Notes: a model not told the origin generated them from the letters alone. A stretch of 64,000 nucleotides of DNA from Panulirus ornatus (GCF_036320965.1 NC_092279.1:19367429-19431428); one strand, 5' to 3'. Counted from the stretch's first letter, positions 23,756 to 36,189 are shown. Numbers and translations are program-made.

Positions 23756-24750
23756 CAGCATATCTACATATCTACATCACCTGGCGAATCCATTAACCAA
23801 ATTCCATTTGGAGAACTTAAAAGATTTTGGCGAAGTCGCACACACCGAACTGTGGTCAGGGCAAATACAGTCGGCGGTTTACTCGGAGGTTCACCACCGC
23901 CTCCAGGTGAGTAGGTGGGTATAGTCGAGGGAGGACACATACGGCACCCCGGGTGGACAATGTGAAGTAACGACCGTTAGAGGAAGGATGAAGAACGTCG
24001 ATATCACTTATGGTCTTAGCGGAAGGATAATGACGTAGGAAGGAAGGGGGAGAGAGGTCCAATCAGAGGCGTCATTGTGAGGCGGAGGAGGAGGAGGAGA
24101 GGCTGGCAGGAGGAGGAGGAGGAGGAGGATAAAGAGAGCACGATCAACGACGCTCAGCAGGACGTGAACTGAAGCAGTTCATTCCAGCAGTTCGATGTCC
24201 AAGTCCCTCCGGCTGGAACGGACGGCATCCCCTTGACTTGTAGGCTACACGGAGCCATCACCCAACACTTATCGTTCTCTCTCCCCTTCCCTCCCGTCTA
24301 TACTCGTGCCACTCCCGCCCTCCAGTCGTAACACACATCCCTCCAGTCGTCGCCCTCCTTCGTAACACACATCTTGCAAAAAAAAACCTCTAAAATAAAC
24401 ATGTTGGAAATTAATAATGACGAAACATCAAAACCTGAGGACCCACACCGCCTAATTATTTATCTAACGCAGACGACCCCCAGCAGTGGCTTCGTCTGCT
24501 CCAGTGAGGTGGGGGAAGGGGGAGAGGGGGAGGGGGTACTCGAGAGACAAGGCTCTACATCGACTCCCTCTAGGATAACGTATCTTCAACTTGCTTTACG
24601 TCTTCCTTTTCAACCTACGAAACTCGAGGCGCCGGAGACGTCTTTCCTCCCCATTCACACACAGGGCTCGGGATTAAATCCCCCCCCTCCCCTCTCGGGA
24701 CGGGGTGCCTCATTACCATGTGATTAGGTGGGGAGGCCTGCCTGCCTCTG
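23756..24750. other. Unassigned sequence with GGA patch
   Basis: A GGA-rich patch lies at 24082-24130. An open frame at 24374-24727 (117 codons) has no recognisable motif and is Pro/Gly-rich at its end. Confidence 0.4.

Positions 24751-24751
<1 letters not shown>

Positions 24752-24823
<72 letters not shown>
24752..24823. repeat. (CT)n microsatellite
   Basis: About 35 CT units, followed by a C/T-rich stretch and a 16-base C run near 24979-24995. Confidence 0.97.
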
Positions 24824-24828
<5 letters not shown>

Positions 24829-24999
24829 TCCTCACATACAATCCTAGGATTAGTCGACCCTTCCTCCCTTTCCTGACTTCCTTTCCGCCTCCTCCCCCTC
24901 CCTCTTGCCCCCTCCCCTTGCCCCCCCACCCTCCTCTTCCCACCCCCTCCCGCCCCTCTCAGCACAATTCGGGGATTAACCCCCCCCCCCCCCCCGCCT

Positions 25000-25937
25000 C
25001 ACCCACCACTAGGAGTAACTTGCTGACGAGCCTACAAGAAATGGGGCCACCACATCAATAACCCTCACCACACGAACAACGGCATTTCACCGTCACCTTC
25101 CTCCCCTTCCTTTTTACCGCAACCTCTGCAACTTACGGCAATGCTTTACACCCGGGTTCAATTCGTCGTTCGCATTTCGCAAGCACACACGTCTCTCGGG
25201 GGCGGTTTCCGCGATGTTAGTTAGGGTCGCCAGAGACCCACTCACTGGGCCGGGCTGCGTTGCGCGCAGAGGTCTTCCAGACGTCATAGTGTCCAGGGCG
25301 ACGTTAATGCCAATCCCTTCCGCGATTCCTGAGGTCTTGGTTATATCTTGCTCCCAAAGGGCAGGCCGGGCCCCCGCCGCCGCCCGCCGGCAATCACTCA
25401 CAACTTCAGCATTAACCACACATTTTTTTTCCTCTTTTCCCTTTTTCTTTTTGTGTCGAGGATCAACTTATAATTGTCTTCCCTTCAGGGGAAGATTCGA
25501 GTTCAAATTGTCTTGCTTCCCCCCTTTCCCCCCGCCCCCAGTAATTGGCCCATTAGCAACTTTCGATCAGGCCACTGCGTTAAGTTGGCGAATTATTTTC
25601 CTCCCAACTCTCTCTCAACTGAGATGATAATTTGCGCACTAATTTCCACAACCTCCTCCTCCTCCCTCCCTTTCTGTAATAACTACGATAATTCAGTCTC
25701 AGTCGGGGTGGGTTTGGGGGGGTGGGGGGGTCGGTCGTTCCACCAGTGCGTCGTCTTCGTCCCAAACACATACGCGAAATTACTTTGCAACTGTGGCCCT
25801 CTCGTGCTCAGAGGGCGGTGCGCTCGCTCCCTCCCTCCCTCACCTGTGCAAAAATATAATTAGTTCTTCCCCAAGTGTGGTTACAGCAACCATTAAACTT
25901 TGAATTGCTGTTACTACCTTCATTTTCTCTCTTTATA

Positions 25938-25939
<2 letters not shown>
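25000..25939. other. Unassigned sequence
   Basis: Open frames of 95-137 codons overlap at 25114-25863 on both strands without recognisable domains. A B-box-like word, GGGTTCAATTC, occurs at 25154 with no supporting A box or body. Confidence 0.35.
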
Positions 25940-26012
<73 letters not shown>

Positions 26013-26043
26013 TGTGTGTGTGAGTGTGTGTGTGTGTGTGTGT
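25940..26043. repeat. (GT)n microsatellite
   Basis: About 52 GT units with two GA substitutions in the right half. Confidence 0.97.
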
Positions 26044-26174
26044 ATTACTATAAAACCCATCTACACCCCTCTCCAGGGGATTCCTGCAACGTCAAGGTTT
26101 GCACTCCAGTCAGTAGCAAGGAAAGGATGAACCCCTTTGGAGAGAGTAATTCTTCGGCGATATTGTACTCTGAT

Positions 26175-26175
<1 letters not shown>

Positions 26176-26213
<38 letters not shown>
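26176..26213. repeat. (CA)n microsatellite
   Basis: About 18 CA units. Confidence 0.95.
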
Positions 26214-26214
<1 letters not shown>

Positions 26215-26751
26215 ATTCGTATCAAAATGGAAAGTAATCATTACATAGATTACACGCCCACCTTAAGGAAAAAAAAAAAGCCATTTCAAAACACAAAATC
26301 CCGTACATTCTTACTCATCACCACAACACGCGCCTTCAAATGACAGACCAAGACATCTTCTTGGAGCAACGCGCCGCGTCGACACAACCACAACACAGTG
26401 CAACGGGCTGAACGGTAGTAGAACACACAAAACAGGTAAAAACAACAGCTGAAACAGAGTTACCATACGAGAGAGTCAACGGTATTAGGCAAAATACACA
26501 CTTTCAAATGACAACCAAGTACTACATGTCACTTCGGATCCAGGCAACAGATCAAACGGTATCACAACACAACGGAGAGTCAACAGTATTAATACACATA
26601 CCTTCAAACGAGAGAACAGATAACCACTACCTCATATCAACTTTAATGAGGCCAAACACTATTTACCATAAAACAACTCACCAAACTGTCTCTACATAAC
26701 TATTTCCAGCAAGAGACAAAACAACATTACCCTATACAAACAAAAGACGAC
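26214..26751. other. Unassigned A/C-rich sequence
   Basis: Strongly A/C-biased with many ACAACA and CAAAC words. A loosely repeated motif of CAACGG...AGAGTCAAC(A/G)GTATTA occurs at about 26470 and 26570. This suggests a very decayed tandem repeat of about 100 bp. Confidence 0.45.

Positions 26752-26799
<48 letters not shown>
26752..26799. repeat. (CA)n microsatellite
   Basis: About 23 CA units. Confidence 0.96.
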
Positions 26800-26802
<3 letters not shown>

Positions 26803-27084
26803 ACAGACTGGCCCAAGACAATTAAGACAAACAAGTCAGCTTCACAACACAAACAACCAAGCAGCATTACCACACATGACACCTTCACTCCAACACAACA
26901 GACGTGACATTACCACCACGAAACAGCCTCAAACAACAGACCGGAGAGAACACACTACCGCAAACAACGAACCACGCACTACTGCGACGCACGACGACTC
27001 CTCACACAAACCATCACAAACCATCGTCCTGTCGCGATCATTTCCTTATCTGTCGTACTTCCTCTCTAAGGAAGACGGTATGAA

Positions 27085-27630
27085 CCCTTCAGCACGGCGG
27101 TGCGACCCGTTTGTACGATGGCCTGGACTTTGGCTTAACCCTTTTAAAGGGTTAGGTCAGGCCAGGTCACAGGTCAAGCTTGGTCATCATACCCTAGGGT
27201 CGTGCCGTCGTCTTTATGGGTCGTATAGTCATCTTTAATGATCGTATTGTTCGTGCTGAGGGGGTCACACCGTCGTGTTCAAGGGCCGTACCGTCGTGTT
27301 CAAGGGCCGTCCTGTCGTGCTCAAGGGCCGTACCGTCGTGCTCAAGGGTCGTACTGTTGTGTTCAAGGGCCATACCGTCGTGTTCAAGGGCCGTCCTGTC
27401 GTGCTCAAGGGCCGTACCGTCGTGCTCAAGGGCCGTACCGTCGTGTTCAAGGGCCGTACTGTTGTGTTCAAGGGCCGTACCGTTGTGTTCAAGGGCCGTA
27501 CCGTCGTGCTCAAGGGCAGTACCGTCGTGCTCAAGGGCCGTACCGTCGTGCTCAAGGGCCGTTCCGTCGTGTTCAAGGGCCGTACCGTTGTGTTCAAGGG
27601 CCGTACCGTCGTACTCAAGCACAACACCAG
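27085..27630. mobile_element. Palindromic 21-bp repeat element (foldback-like), copy B
   Basis: A short left arm (27085-27120, about two minus-orientation units), a core at 27105-27197 and a long right arm (27198-27625) of about 20 plus-orientation units. The unit is GGCCGTACCGTCGTGTTCAA preceded by one G, so 21 bp. The core contains the near-palindrome TAACCCTTTTAAAGGGTTA at 27134-27152, then GGTCAGGCC and CATCATACC. Several frames on both strands stay open for 120-148 codons because 21 is divisible by 3. They read as seven-residue repeats such as VVLKGRT and are not credible genes. The arms are strongly unequal, so the right arm has probably expanded after insertion. Confidence 0.72.
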
Positions 27631-27861
27631 TCATGCTCATGAGGCAGTAGTTGAATCATATACGCAACGTGGGAAGCCAAGACGACCCCTGGATACATCC
27701 ATGTCATGAAAGGAAAAACACACATACGTAGCGGATTACATATGCAAATACCTTGCATTACATTATTCATGCCAAAGGTGTACGAACAAGTCACGAGAGA
27801 ACGACATTACATGACTAATGCCATAAAGCATCGCACAGTTCTCTCGTGAGGCGTGCGCGCG

Positions 27862-27987
<126 letters not shown>

Positions 27988-28134
27988 AACAGACAGACGA
28001 GAAATGTAACAACGGGTACAGAGACAGGAAGGAGTAACGAAACAGAGGAAAATATATAAAGTTACGAATGGGACAAGTAGAAAACGGGGAGACAAACGAT
28101 AAAAGAAAAAAAAATGGACACTAAAGGTTTAAAG

Positions 28135-28452
28135 AAAGGCGAACAGACAGACACAGACAGTGATACAGACAGACCTAGAAAGATATACAGACAGACACAG
28201 GCAGTGATACACAGACAGACACAGACAGATATACACAGAACAGACACTGACAGATACACAGACAGCGATGCACAGACACAGGCACAGACAGACACAGACA
28301 GAGATATACAAACAGACAGAGACAAAAATACAGACAGACAGAAAGAGATACAGACAGATACATACAGTGTCGCACAGACAGACACAGACAGTGTTACACA
28401 GACAGCACAGACAGAGACATAGACAGACACAGACAGTGAAACCAGACAGACA
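28135..28452. repeat. Imperfect AGACAGACACAGACAG repeat
   Basis: About 315 bp built from CAGACAGACA and ACAGACAGTGATACA words of variable spacing. Frames on both strands are open but low-complexity. Confidence 0.9.
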
Positions 28453-28531
28453 CAGATTTGGACAGACATACAGGCATGAAACAGTATATCACATCCACTA
28501 CACAAGCGATAGCTCGGTGACCCCAATACCC

Positions 28532-28532
<1 letters not shown>

Positions 28533-28607
<75 letters not shown>
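28533..28607. repeat. (CT)n microsatellite
   Basis: About 37 CT units. Confidence 0.97.
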
Positions 28608-28608
<1 letters not shown>

Positions 28609-29756
28609 GACGGTGAGTCGTCCACGAAATCTTATCAAAGGTTCGAAGATAAGCTGGATCAGCTTGAGGGCCCGTCTACTACTTCACGAGAAGGACCGGA
28701 AGCTTTGTAGAATAGCTGTCACAGGGTTTTAAGACAAGCTTTTTTTTGTGAGAAGCTTGAAGGAAGTTCCTCTGTATACAGAACGAGATCAATAGTGAAG
28801 ATGACATAAATGGACCAACGGGTCACGGATAAATGGGCCTGGAGGAAAAATACACGGGAATGGGATACTAAAAAAGACGGATAAATGGGACAGAAGAACA
28901 TCGTAAATGAAAGGAATAACTGGGATCACGATTGGGACCCTGAAAGACAAGGGAGGGATACGAAAGCTTGCGGGACTGGCGATACAAGAGGTGGAAGCTG
29001 ATGACTGTCGATCAAGTGTGACTAAGAATGATGCTCGAGAGACGATACCGGGGCATTCGACACCCGGTACACGATAACTCAGGCAACCGGAGAAATTAGT
29101 GATCGACTCCTGACACGCGAATTAATGATACGGAAGGCCGATGGAAAAATGATGGCTGGGGGGAAGGGAGGAGGGACACACAGAAAATGAGGAAGTTCTT
29201 GGCTTCATACAGTGAAGAGAAAATGGGAGTTACGGAGATCACAAGGCCGCCACTTTAACAACCCGCCTCGCCCAAGTATGGAGACGCTAAGCCCAAGAGG
29301 AGAAAAAAAAATACGGGTACAATCGTTATCGCTAATGACCCTCTCCATGTGACCATCACGTACCACACGGGTAAGGGGCGACGCCTCCCGCGGGGCAGGA
29401 GGAGGTGCCCACGCGCCCTCTGGTCTGTGTGGGGTCATGAGATGCAAAAAAAAAAAAAACACGAGAGGAGAAACATGATAGATTCTATGTCTCACGAAAG
29501 GCTGTCTTTTTAACTACGCGAGAAGGAACTGCGTAAAAGCGTCAGACGACCGTTACGGACACCAAGTGTGATACGCAAGGCAAAAGGTTTTTGCTTCCCT
29601 CAATAATTCACGTAATATATGAAAAGGACATTCACGCCTTTACCTTTACTTTACCTTACCTCAAATTGATTTCGGAGGTCTTCTACCCCCTACACACATG
29701 GGTCTGGGATCTAAGCCAATACACCCAAAGGTATTCCTCCAAGCACCGGGTGATTC

Positions 29757-29757
<1 letters not shown>
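28608..29757. other. Unassigned sequence, with one dispersed-repeat segment
   Basis: Mostly unique. The segment at about 29640-29720 contains TTTCGGAGGTCTTCTACCCC and GGGTCTGGGA. It is related to the tandem array at 61650-61920. No gene recognised. Confidence 0.5.
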
Positions 29758-29810
<53 letters not shown>

Positions 29811-29811
29811 A
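29758..29811. repeat. (CA)n microsatellite
   Basis: About 26 CA units. Confidence 0.96.
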
Positions 29812-30119
29812 GCAGTTCTCGGTGACCTGGGTGCCACTCTCGGGCGCTCAGTGGTTAAAAATGTTCAGATGTGTGTGCAACTGATGGAAAATATAACGCC
29901 TACACGCCCTCACTGTCGTCTACAGCGGAGCTAATCCTCCATCTCGCCTGTAAAGCAATGCTTCATCACCCTCCATGGTCATCAACCTGTCTATCATGGA
30001 TTTACTGACCTAATTAATCCCTCGTTAACACATGACATCCATCTTTTGATCCCCCCCAGAACTGACAACGTCCCATCAACTTTTAACCCCCAACATTCTC
30101 ATCTCCACCGCTAATGAAG

Positions 30120-30232
30120 CTTCCTAACCTCCCTCCCATCTCCACCGCCGACACAACACAACCCCAGTATGATAACCTCCCCACATCTCCACCGCCGACA
30201 CAACACAACCCCAGTATGATAACCTCCCCACC
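30120..30232. repeat. Tandem duplication of a ~49-bp segment
   Basis: CATCTCCACCGCCGACACAA followed by CACAACCCCAGTATGATAAC and CTCCCCA is present twice back to back with near-identity, plus partial flanking copies. Confidence 0.9.
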
Positions 30233-30361
30233 TCCATCATTCGTCTTCCAAACCATCCACCATCATTCCTTGGGGGAAAACCACCCCACCAACCCCTACC
30301 AAGAGACCTCCAACACATCACCACAACACCTACAACCAGATGCTGTGCCGCCGGACAGATG

Positions 30362-30422
30362 CACAAACACTCTGTCGTCGTGCTCAAAGATCATACCGTG
30401 CTGTTCAAGGGTCTATAACGTA
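30362..30422 (+). repeat. Two-unit fragment of the 21-bp repeat family
   Basis: GTCGTCGTGCTCAAAGATCA and ACCGTGCTGTTCAAGGGTCT match the right-arm unit of the palindromic elements. No left arm is seen. Confidence 0.6.
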
Positions 30423-31090
30423 ATGGCGCAGCCCCACACCACCCCAATACCTCATGGTGCCAGAGCCACATCCATGCCACCTGTGGGTGCCAGAGCTCCA
30501 GGTCAGCAGGTAGTGTGTCGACCAAGCGAAGCCAGCCGGGCCCTGTGCCGTGCATGATCGAAGCCAGGTGGACCGACCCTGTGCCGTGCATGGCTCTTTA
30601 GCGCTATAATCTAATCTCCTCTCTCCCCTAGCCCGTGTGATGGTGCACTCATGTACTGCATTGGCGCCTTCATTCTCACCGCTTGCTGAGGTTTATGACC
30701 GAGCAGCCAGCTGACCGGCCGGCCGCGGCTGTGGTGGTGGTGGCTACGTGGGCCTGAGGGCTGACGCGGCACCCAGCAACCTGGTCGACCAAACGACCCC
30801 AACTCAAAGCAGCTTAGCTAAGCCTCAGCCCGCCGAGCTGTGGAGGGAGTCGATCTCTCCGCTGTTGTTGTTTGTCGGGTTTTACGGCCAGCGACCTAGG
30901 AGGGAGGAAGCAGTCAACGCCAAGCAAACGCACGCGAGTCCATTCATCGATACCAAGTTCTTCCAGGGGCAACTTTGCTCGCGTCTCCGATACTTTCATC
31001 AAATTCTATGAAGGAAAAGTACAGTTCATCCCTCTGGTACGTACGCTGTCATCTGGGAATGAAAAGCGGAGCTAAACATTCTGGGACGGT
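30423..31090. other. Unassigned sequence
   Basis: A short local duplication lies at 30533-30595: GGCCCTGTGCCGTGCATG and ACCCTGTGCCGTGCATG. No gene recognised. Confidence 0.45.
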
Positions 31091-31094
31091 CTCC

Positions 31095-31160
31095 AAAAAA
31101 AAAAAAAAAAAAAAAAAAAAATAAATTATAAAAATTAAAAAGAAAAAGAAAAAAATAAAG
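31095..31160. repeat. Poly-A and A-rich tract
   Basis: A 27-base A run is followed by ATAAATTATAAAAATTAAAA and more A-rich DNA. It could be a retroposon tail, but no body was identified to its left. Confidence 0.8.
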
Positions 31161-31494
31161 TGTAAATTATGCATGACAATTAAGCTGGATTCACGAAAAT
31201 CACGTAAACATGATTTACGGTACAAGACCAGGGAGAGAAGACCCCCCCCCCCCCCAGAGTTATTCTCCCTCCCCCAACACCCCCAGGTACAGCAGGGAAA
31301 ATATACATCGCTCCGTCACCCTCCCCCCATCTCCCCCTCTCCTGCAGGTATGGGGGTAGAAATTATCTCATGCCTTCGAGGAAGGGGGAGGGAAGTGGGA
31401 GGGGGGAAGGGGACTTTTGCACGTCTTATAAATTCCTGACACCACCACAACTGCCCCAGTTATAAACTGTGATTGTCACAGTGGGAAAGTATGA

Positions 31495-31496
<2 letters not shown>

Positions 31497-31568
<72 letters not shown>
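31497..31568. repeat. (GT)n microsatellite
   Basis: About 35 GT units. Confidence 0.97.
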
Positions 31569-31569
<1 letters not shown>

Positions 31570-31839
31570 GGGCGTCAAGCTGGCCACACCGTACTACACA
31601 CACGTACCACCCCACACAGGTCGGCCACGCCCACACAACAAACACCACGCACGAAGTAAGCGGCCGCCCGTCCCTGTCTCAGAGACATCACTCAGTTCCT
31701 TTGGACACGGCTCCCGGCCGGGCGAGCGCATCGCTACCCTGGTCTCTTCCGACGAGGACAAGGATCTGTAGTTAACGCTCCTCCTGTTCTCCTAAACCTC
31801 TTCGCCGCGATAGGACGCGCCCTCATGGCCATAGGAATG

Positions 31840-32060
31840 AGAACATGACAGTCATGCCCTTTGAAGAACATGACAGTCATGCCCTTTGAACACACGAGTA
31901 CGACCCCTTCAGCACCACGGTTCGCCACAGTGGAGTGACGGCTCGTCCTTGTAAAGGGTCATGCAGAGGACCAGTCCATTATACCAACGGGAGGCGCCGT
32001 CTTGCCCGAAGGCTTGTGTACCGTGGCGCACAAGGGCCGTGCTTAAGGGGGCGTACCTAC
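31840..32060. repeat. Decayed 21-bp repeat element, partial copy F
   Basis: GAACATGACAGTCATGCCCT followed by TTGAA is repeated twice at 31842-31890. It is followed by CGAGTACGACCCCTTCAGCA, which matches the left arm of other copies. A core-like GTAAAGGGTCATGCAGAGG lies near 31952, and CACAAGGGCCGTGCTTAAGG at 32031 resembles the right arm. Strongly degraded. Confidence 0.5.
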
Positions 32061-32363
32061 GCTCTCATGAGAATGAGCCAGTCATGCCACAGTGTGGACA
32101 CCGTAAGTGGACCTGACAAACCTGCTTCACCAAGCATCGGTAAGGAGAGCCAGGTGCCCTACCGCTGTTGACCTGGACCTTGCCCTGGTGGTGCGTTCGA
32201 GACAATCGTTCAAGTTCGGCCGCCGTCCGTCAAGGAGACTCCCATAAATAAACACAACCCCAGCTATCAGCATGGACAAACACACTTCCGTGGCTCTATA
32301 TAGCTCTGCTACCCAGCCCGAGCCCAGCCACCGCACTCATGACCCCTAGAAACACACCAGCAC

Positions 32364-32366
<3 letters not shown>

Positions 32367-32424
<58 letters not shown>
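32367..32424. repeat. (CT)n microsatellite
   Basis: About 29 CT units. Confidence 0.97.
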
Positions 32425-32428
<4 letters not shown>

Positions 32429-33060
32429 GCCACCACCGTCATCACGTCCCTCCCAAAAATTGTCCGAATAACTCCCTAAGAAGCACTTCGACTGGACTTT
32501 TAGCCCTCCCGCACCCTCTCGACTGGACAAACCCTCCTCCTCCTCCTCCTTCTTAAACCCTCCTCGGGACTCCTCCTCCCAGCCACTCGTTATTTCAGTG
32601 ATTGACACCAGCTAAGAAAAAAAAAAAAATGTGTACAACTACTGCCACCTTCATCGATCCGCCGAACCAATAAACATCTACCTCGTCACGCACCTGCGAC
32701 TTTTACGAGCGCTTTACAGCGGTTGTTATCCTGCTGGAGAACGGGCAATGCCTCGGTCAGTACACGCGGACTTCACGACTCTGTCATCATCGCAGGCTTA
32801 CAACGCAGACCACCACGCGCTGGCGGCACAGCCTTTCAGGGATGCGACCATCTTGGTTGGTCCCACGACCGAGCTGTGGGAGAAGGGGTGAGGGTCTGAG
32901 AGGCAAAAGCCCCCCTCCCTCCCTCCTCCCACTCCTCTTTGGAATCAACCTATTAGTAGAGGAACGACGGTTCACCCTAGCGTTCCTGTTACATAACTCT
33001 TATACCACACAGGTTACGCTAACCCTCCCTCCCTCCTGTCTTTTTTTCTTTTCCTTTCAC
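32425..33060. other. Unassigned sequence
   Basis: It contains a short CTC patch at 32536-32550 and an A run at 32616-32629. No gene recognised. Confidence 0.45.
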
Positions 33061-33061
33061 T

Positions 33062-33140
33062 TTCTTTATGGCTTTGCGGTTAACCCATCAGCCTGTCGAG
33101 TTACCACGTACGAGAACCGGCGGATCGACTCCCTCGCTCG
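33062..33140 (+). mobile_element. Weak tRNA-like head, possible SINE remnant
   Basis: ATGGCTTTGCGGTTAACCC resembles a tRNA A-box region, and GGCGGATCGACTCCC about 40 bp later resembles a B box. No poly(A) or SINE tail is seen, so this may be chance. Confidence 0.25.
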
Positions 33141-33307
33141 CTCGCTCCCACCACACCCACACCCTCACCCTCCAACCATTGTATACACAAACAAACCGTG
33201 AGGCTATAAAACCAGCACACGAGCGGGAGCAGCGAAACAGCAAATTCGAATCAACTGGACAAACAAGCTGACATACGTAAATCAATCACACACTCGTAAA
33301 GACAACG

Positions 33308-33368
33308 ATGGAGTGAGTGGAGGAGGAGGAAGAGGAATAGGAGGAGGAGGAGGAGTAGGAGTAGGAAG
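33308..33368. repeat. (GGA)n-like imperfect tract
   Basis: About 18 imperfect GGA and GTA triplets. Confidence 0.85.
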
Positions 33369-33974
33369 GGATGGCAGGAGGCTCCTCATCCTTCCACTGT
33401 AGGTTCTGCCTAAAAAGAGTCAAGAATAAAGTCGGTCTGGTGCTCTTCAGAGGTTCTATACTCACTTGGGAGTCAAAATTCATTTCGATGCAAACGTAAA
33501 CACTGAGAACCATTTAAGTCTCCAGACTGAGATGAAGACTGGGAAGAATCACTTGTTAAAGACGTTCCTTCCTCAGTCATATCGCCAGGGAAAAAATATT
33601 TACCCATTTACCAGAGGAATGAGTGAGGAAAGAAAGAAAATCAGTGTCTCGTTTTCATTTCAATCACAGTGTGGGTCTGACGATGAACGGGATCGCTGCC
33701 CTATCTACATTTCATGGTCTGAACGTGATACATGAGACTCGTTCATAAACACACCTTGATTCCCAACAAGGCCCCGATAATCAAGCGACCTGGAGCAGCC
33801 CTTGATAAGCCCCTTGAATCAACGAGAGGCCACGTCGTCAACAGCAGCAGCGGCTTCAGCAACAGCTTCCTGCTGTGCCCAGACCCGGAGCCTGCTTGAC
33901 TGGCCCAGTGACCTTGAGTGAAGGAGCCAACGTGTGAAGTACCACTCGTAACACCAGCCAGATACAGTCGGCCT

Positions 33975-34312
33975 CAGAGGTGGGTGGTGATGTGGTGGTG
34001 GTGGTGGTGGGGTGGGGGATGATGAAGGAGGAGGAGGAGGGCGGCTCTGAACCACTTGAGCACGACGGTGCGAATCCTGGAGCACGACGATACGACCCTC
34101 GGGCATGACGACCCTGGTCTTTGACCTGACCCGGGTAATAAGGTCCTTGCATCATCAATATACTTCAGGATCGTATACCGTCGTCGTGCCCAAGGGTCGT
34201 ACCGTCGTGCTCAAAGTGTCTTAGCGTCGTGTTCAAGGCGTAATACACGTCGTGCGCAAGTGTCGTATCGTCGTGCTCAAGCGTCCTACCGTCTTGCTCA
34301 AGGGTCGTCCTG
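33975..34312. mobile_element. Palindromic 21-bp repeat element, copy C, with adjacent GGT/GGA patch
   Basis: The left arm at 34050-34100 shows CCACTTGAGCACGACGGTGC and GGAGCACGACGATACGACCC. The core at 34094-34170 contains CTGGTCTTTGACCTGACCCG and GCATCATCAA. The right arm at 34170-34312 has about six to seven units such as GGTCGTACCGTCGTGCTCAA, more diverged than copy B. GGT and GGA triplets precede the left arm. Confidence 0.68.
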
Positions 34313-35237
34313 TCTTTCTCTCAAGGGTTTGATATGACCCACGTTCTGGGGTTTGTGGAGGGCGCCTGCGTGACGGACCGGCACCAGCAGCAGCATGACC
34401 CGCTGGGAAAAGGTATGAGCGATCAAGTAACATTATTCATCGTCCACTTACCGGCTGTATTCGTTCATCGTCTTCTTGCACACTGCCGTTATTCATCGTT
34501 CATTTCATACACTCGTCTTGTTATGCGTTTTTCAGCACTGCCATCCACTACGCGGACTTCAACATGCACTATATTTTCTTCATTCCCCATCTCATCTTTC
34601 TTCTTTCGTTCTTTGAGCTTCCTTCCTTCATCTACCTAATGCTACAACTTCCACCTCGCACTTGTCCCTACCCCCCCCTCCCTAAAATCTTATTTCTCCC
34701 CTCTCCCTCTCTCTCCCCACAAACCCATCTCCCCTTCTTACCTCCCCACATCCACCTATCCCCCACAATCTACTCCCCAACTTCAAACGACACGCTCGCT
34801 TGACTCACTCCGCGATATTATCATCCATCATCAAGTATTCATAACGACCAATTGAATACAAGGATTGATATCAAACTTGTACGAGGTAATCGTGTGTTGT
34901 AAGTTAAAAGGCGCGTCCGTCATACTAATACATGCTTCATGACTTCATGCAACGCTGGGGCTGCATGACTCTTGTCCTCCTCCACAACAATGCTAAACCC
35001 CCCCCACACACACACATTTCTTCGTCGTCCCACAGAGGCATGTCACCCACCCACCCACCCCCCTAAAAAGAAGTAAAAATCTCTCTCTCTCTCTTTTATG
35101 CTCAGCGATTTACATGTTCAAATTTTTCCGACCTTCCTTCTAAAACACTTCGCGCATACCTTGTGTACAGGACTACACTCGCCACGTCTGTGTGTTTAGT
35201 AAAACTTTCCGTACACAAACATACGAATATATGAGGA

Positions 35238-35239
<2 letters not shown>
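34313..35239. other. Unassigned, pyrimidine-biased sequence
   Basis: 34560-34800 is C/T-rich. The open frames at 34334-34803 reflect this bias. Short CA and CCCA patches lie near 35000-35065. Confidence 0.45.

Positions 35240-35291
<52 letters not shown>
35240..35291. repeat. (CA)n microsatellite
   Basis: About 25 CA units. Confidence 0.96.
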
Positions 35292-35293
<2 letters not shown>

Positions 35294-35448
35294 TCCCTCC
35301 CTCTCCTGGAGAGAGTTTATCATATCAACTGGCTGATGTACGGTCATAGTGGACCGCCAAACAACAACAACAACAATATATCTTTGGGGCACAACACATC
35401 TCGTGAACTTCCTCACAGGGTGCTAACGTGTTCCCAGCCATTACTGGG

Positions 35449-35452
<4 letters not shown>

Positions 35453-35538
<86 letters not shown>
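35453..35538. repeat. (GA)n microsatellite
   Basis: About 42 GA units. Confidence 0.98.
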
Positions 35539-35539
<1 letters not shown>

Positions 35540-35608
35540 CACACTGACTATCAGGTTTTGCCAAAAGGTAAGGCGAGTGCTCAACCCCTTCCCCTCCTCT
35601 CAACGCAG

Positions 35609-35692
35609 GAAGAGGAGAAGGAAGAGGAGAAGGAAGAGGAGGAGGAGGAGGAGGAGGAGGAGGAGGAGGAGGAGGAGGAGGAGGAGAGTAAG
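35609..35692. repeat. (GGA)n microsatellite
   Basis: About 27 GGA/AGG triplets. Together with the CA and GA tracts just upstream it produces a 330-codon open frame at 35192-36184 that is not a credible gene. Confidence 0.95.
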
Positions 35693-36189
35693 AAGAGAGG
35701 CGGGCGAACCTCAGCTCAAAGGAGAGATGGATTGGTAAGGACACATGCCTCTCACTCCCCCGGCCAGAGATGGCAGGCAGGTACCCACTGCCTTCCTCCA
35801 CTTCGCACCGACCCCATCATCAGGTTTCACATGACCGACGTACTCCCCTACTTCACAATTCCCCGCCGGGCGTCCCATTACAAAACCCATTTGTTCCAAT
35901 TACATATACCCTATTTCCAGCCACCTCCTTCACTCCTTCCTTCTTTCCCTCCACATCCTCACCCCACTTTCCCCCCTCGCCTTCTCCCCAAGAAAGTCGG
36001 CGGGAACCGAGCTAGACCAACCGACGGCGGCAGCCGACGACCGACCAGGAGGAGCTCTGCGGAACCCGACGGGGAACCGGAGACCCCGTCGGGAACAGAC
36101 TGCACCGGAGCCACGACATGGAAGAACCAAGCAGACGACAACCACGACCAGTCAAGAACAACCAGACGACAACCACGACCCTGAAGAGT

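Noticed and set aside
25145..25170. B-box-like GGGTTCAATTC
   Set aside because: No A box, no SINE body and no tail nearby.
27194..27709. Open frames of 120-148 codons on both strands with seven-residue repeats
   Set aside because: A 21-bp unit keeps every stop-free frame open. Openness on both strands at once shows this is a period effect, not selection for a protein.
35192..36184. 330-codon plus-strand open frame
   Set aside because: It is built from (CA)n, (GA)n and (GGA)n tracts read as Thr-His, Arg-Glu and Glu polymers joined by ordinary sequence. No domain is visible.
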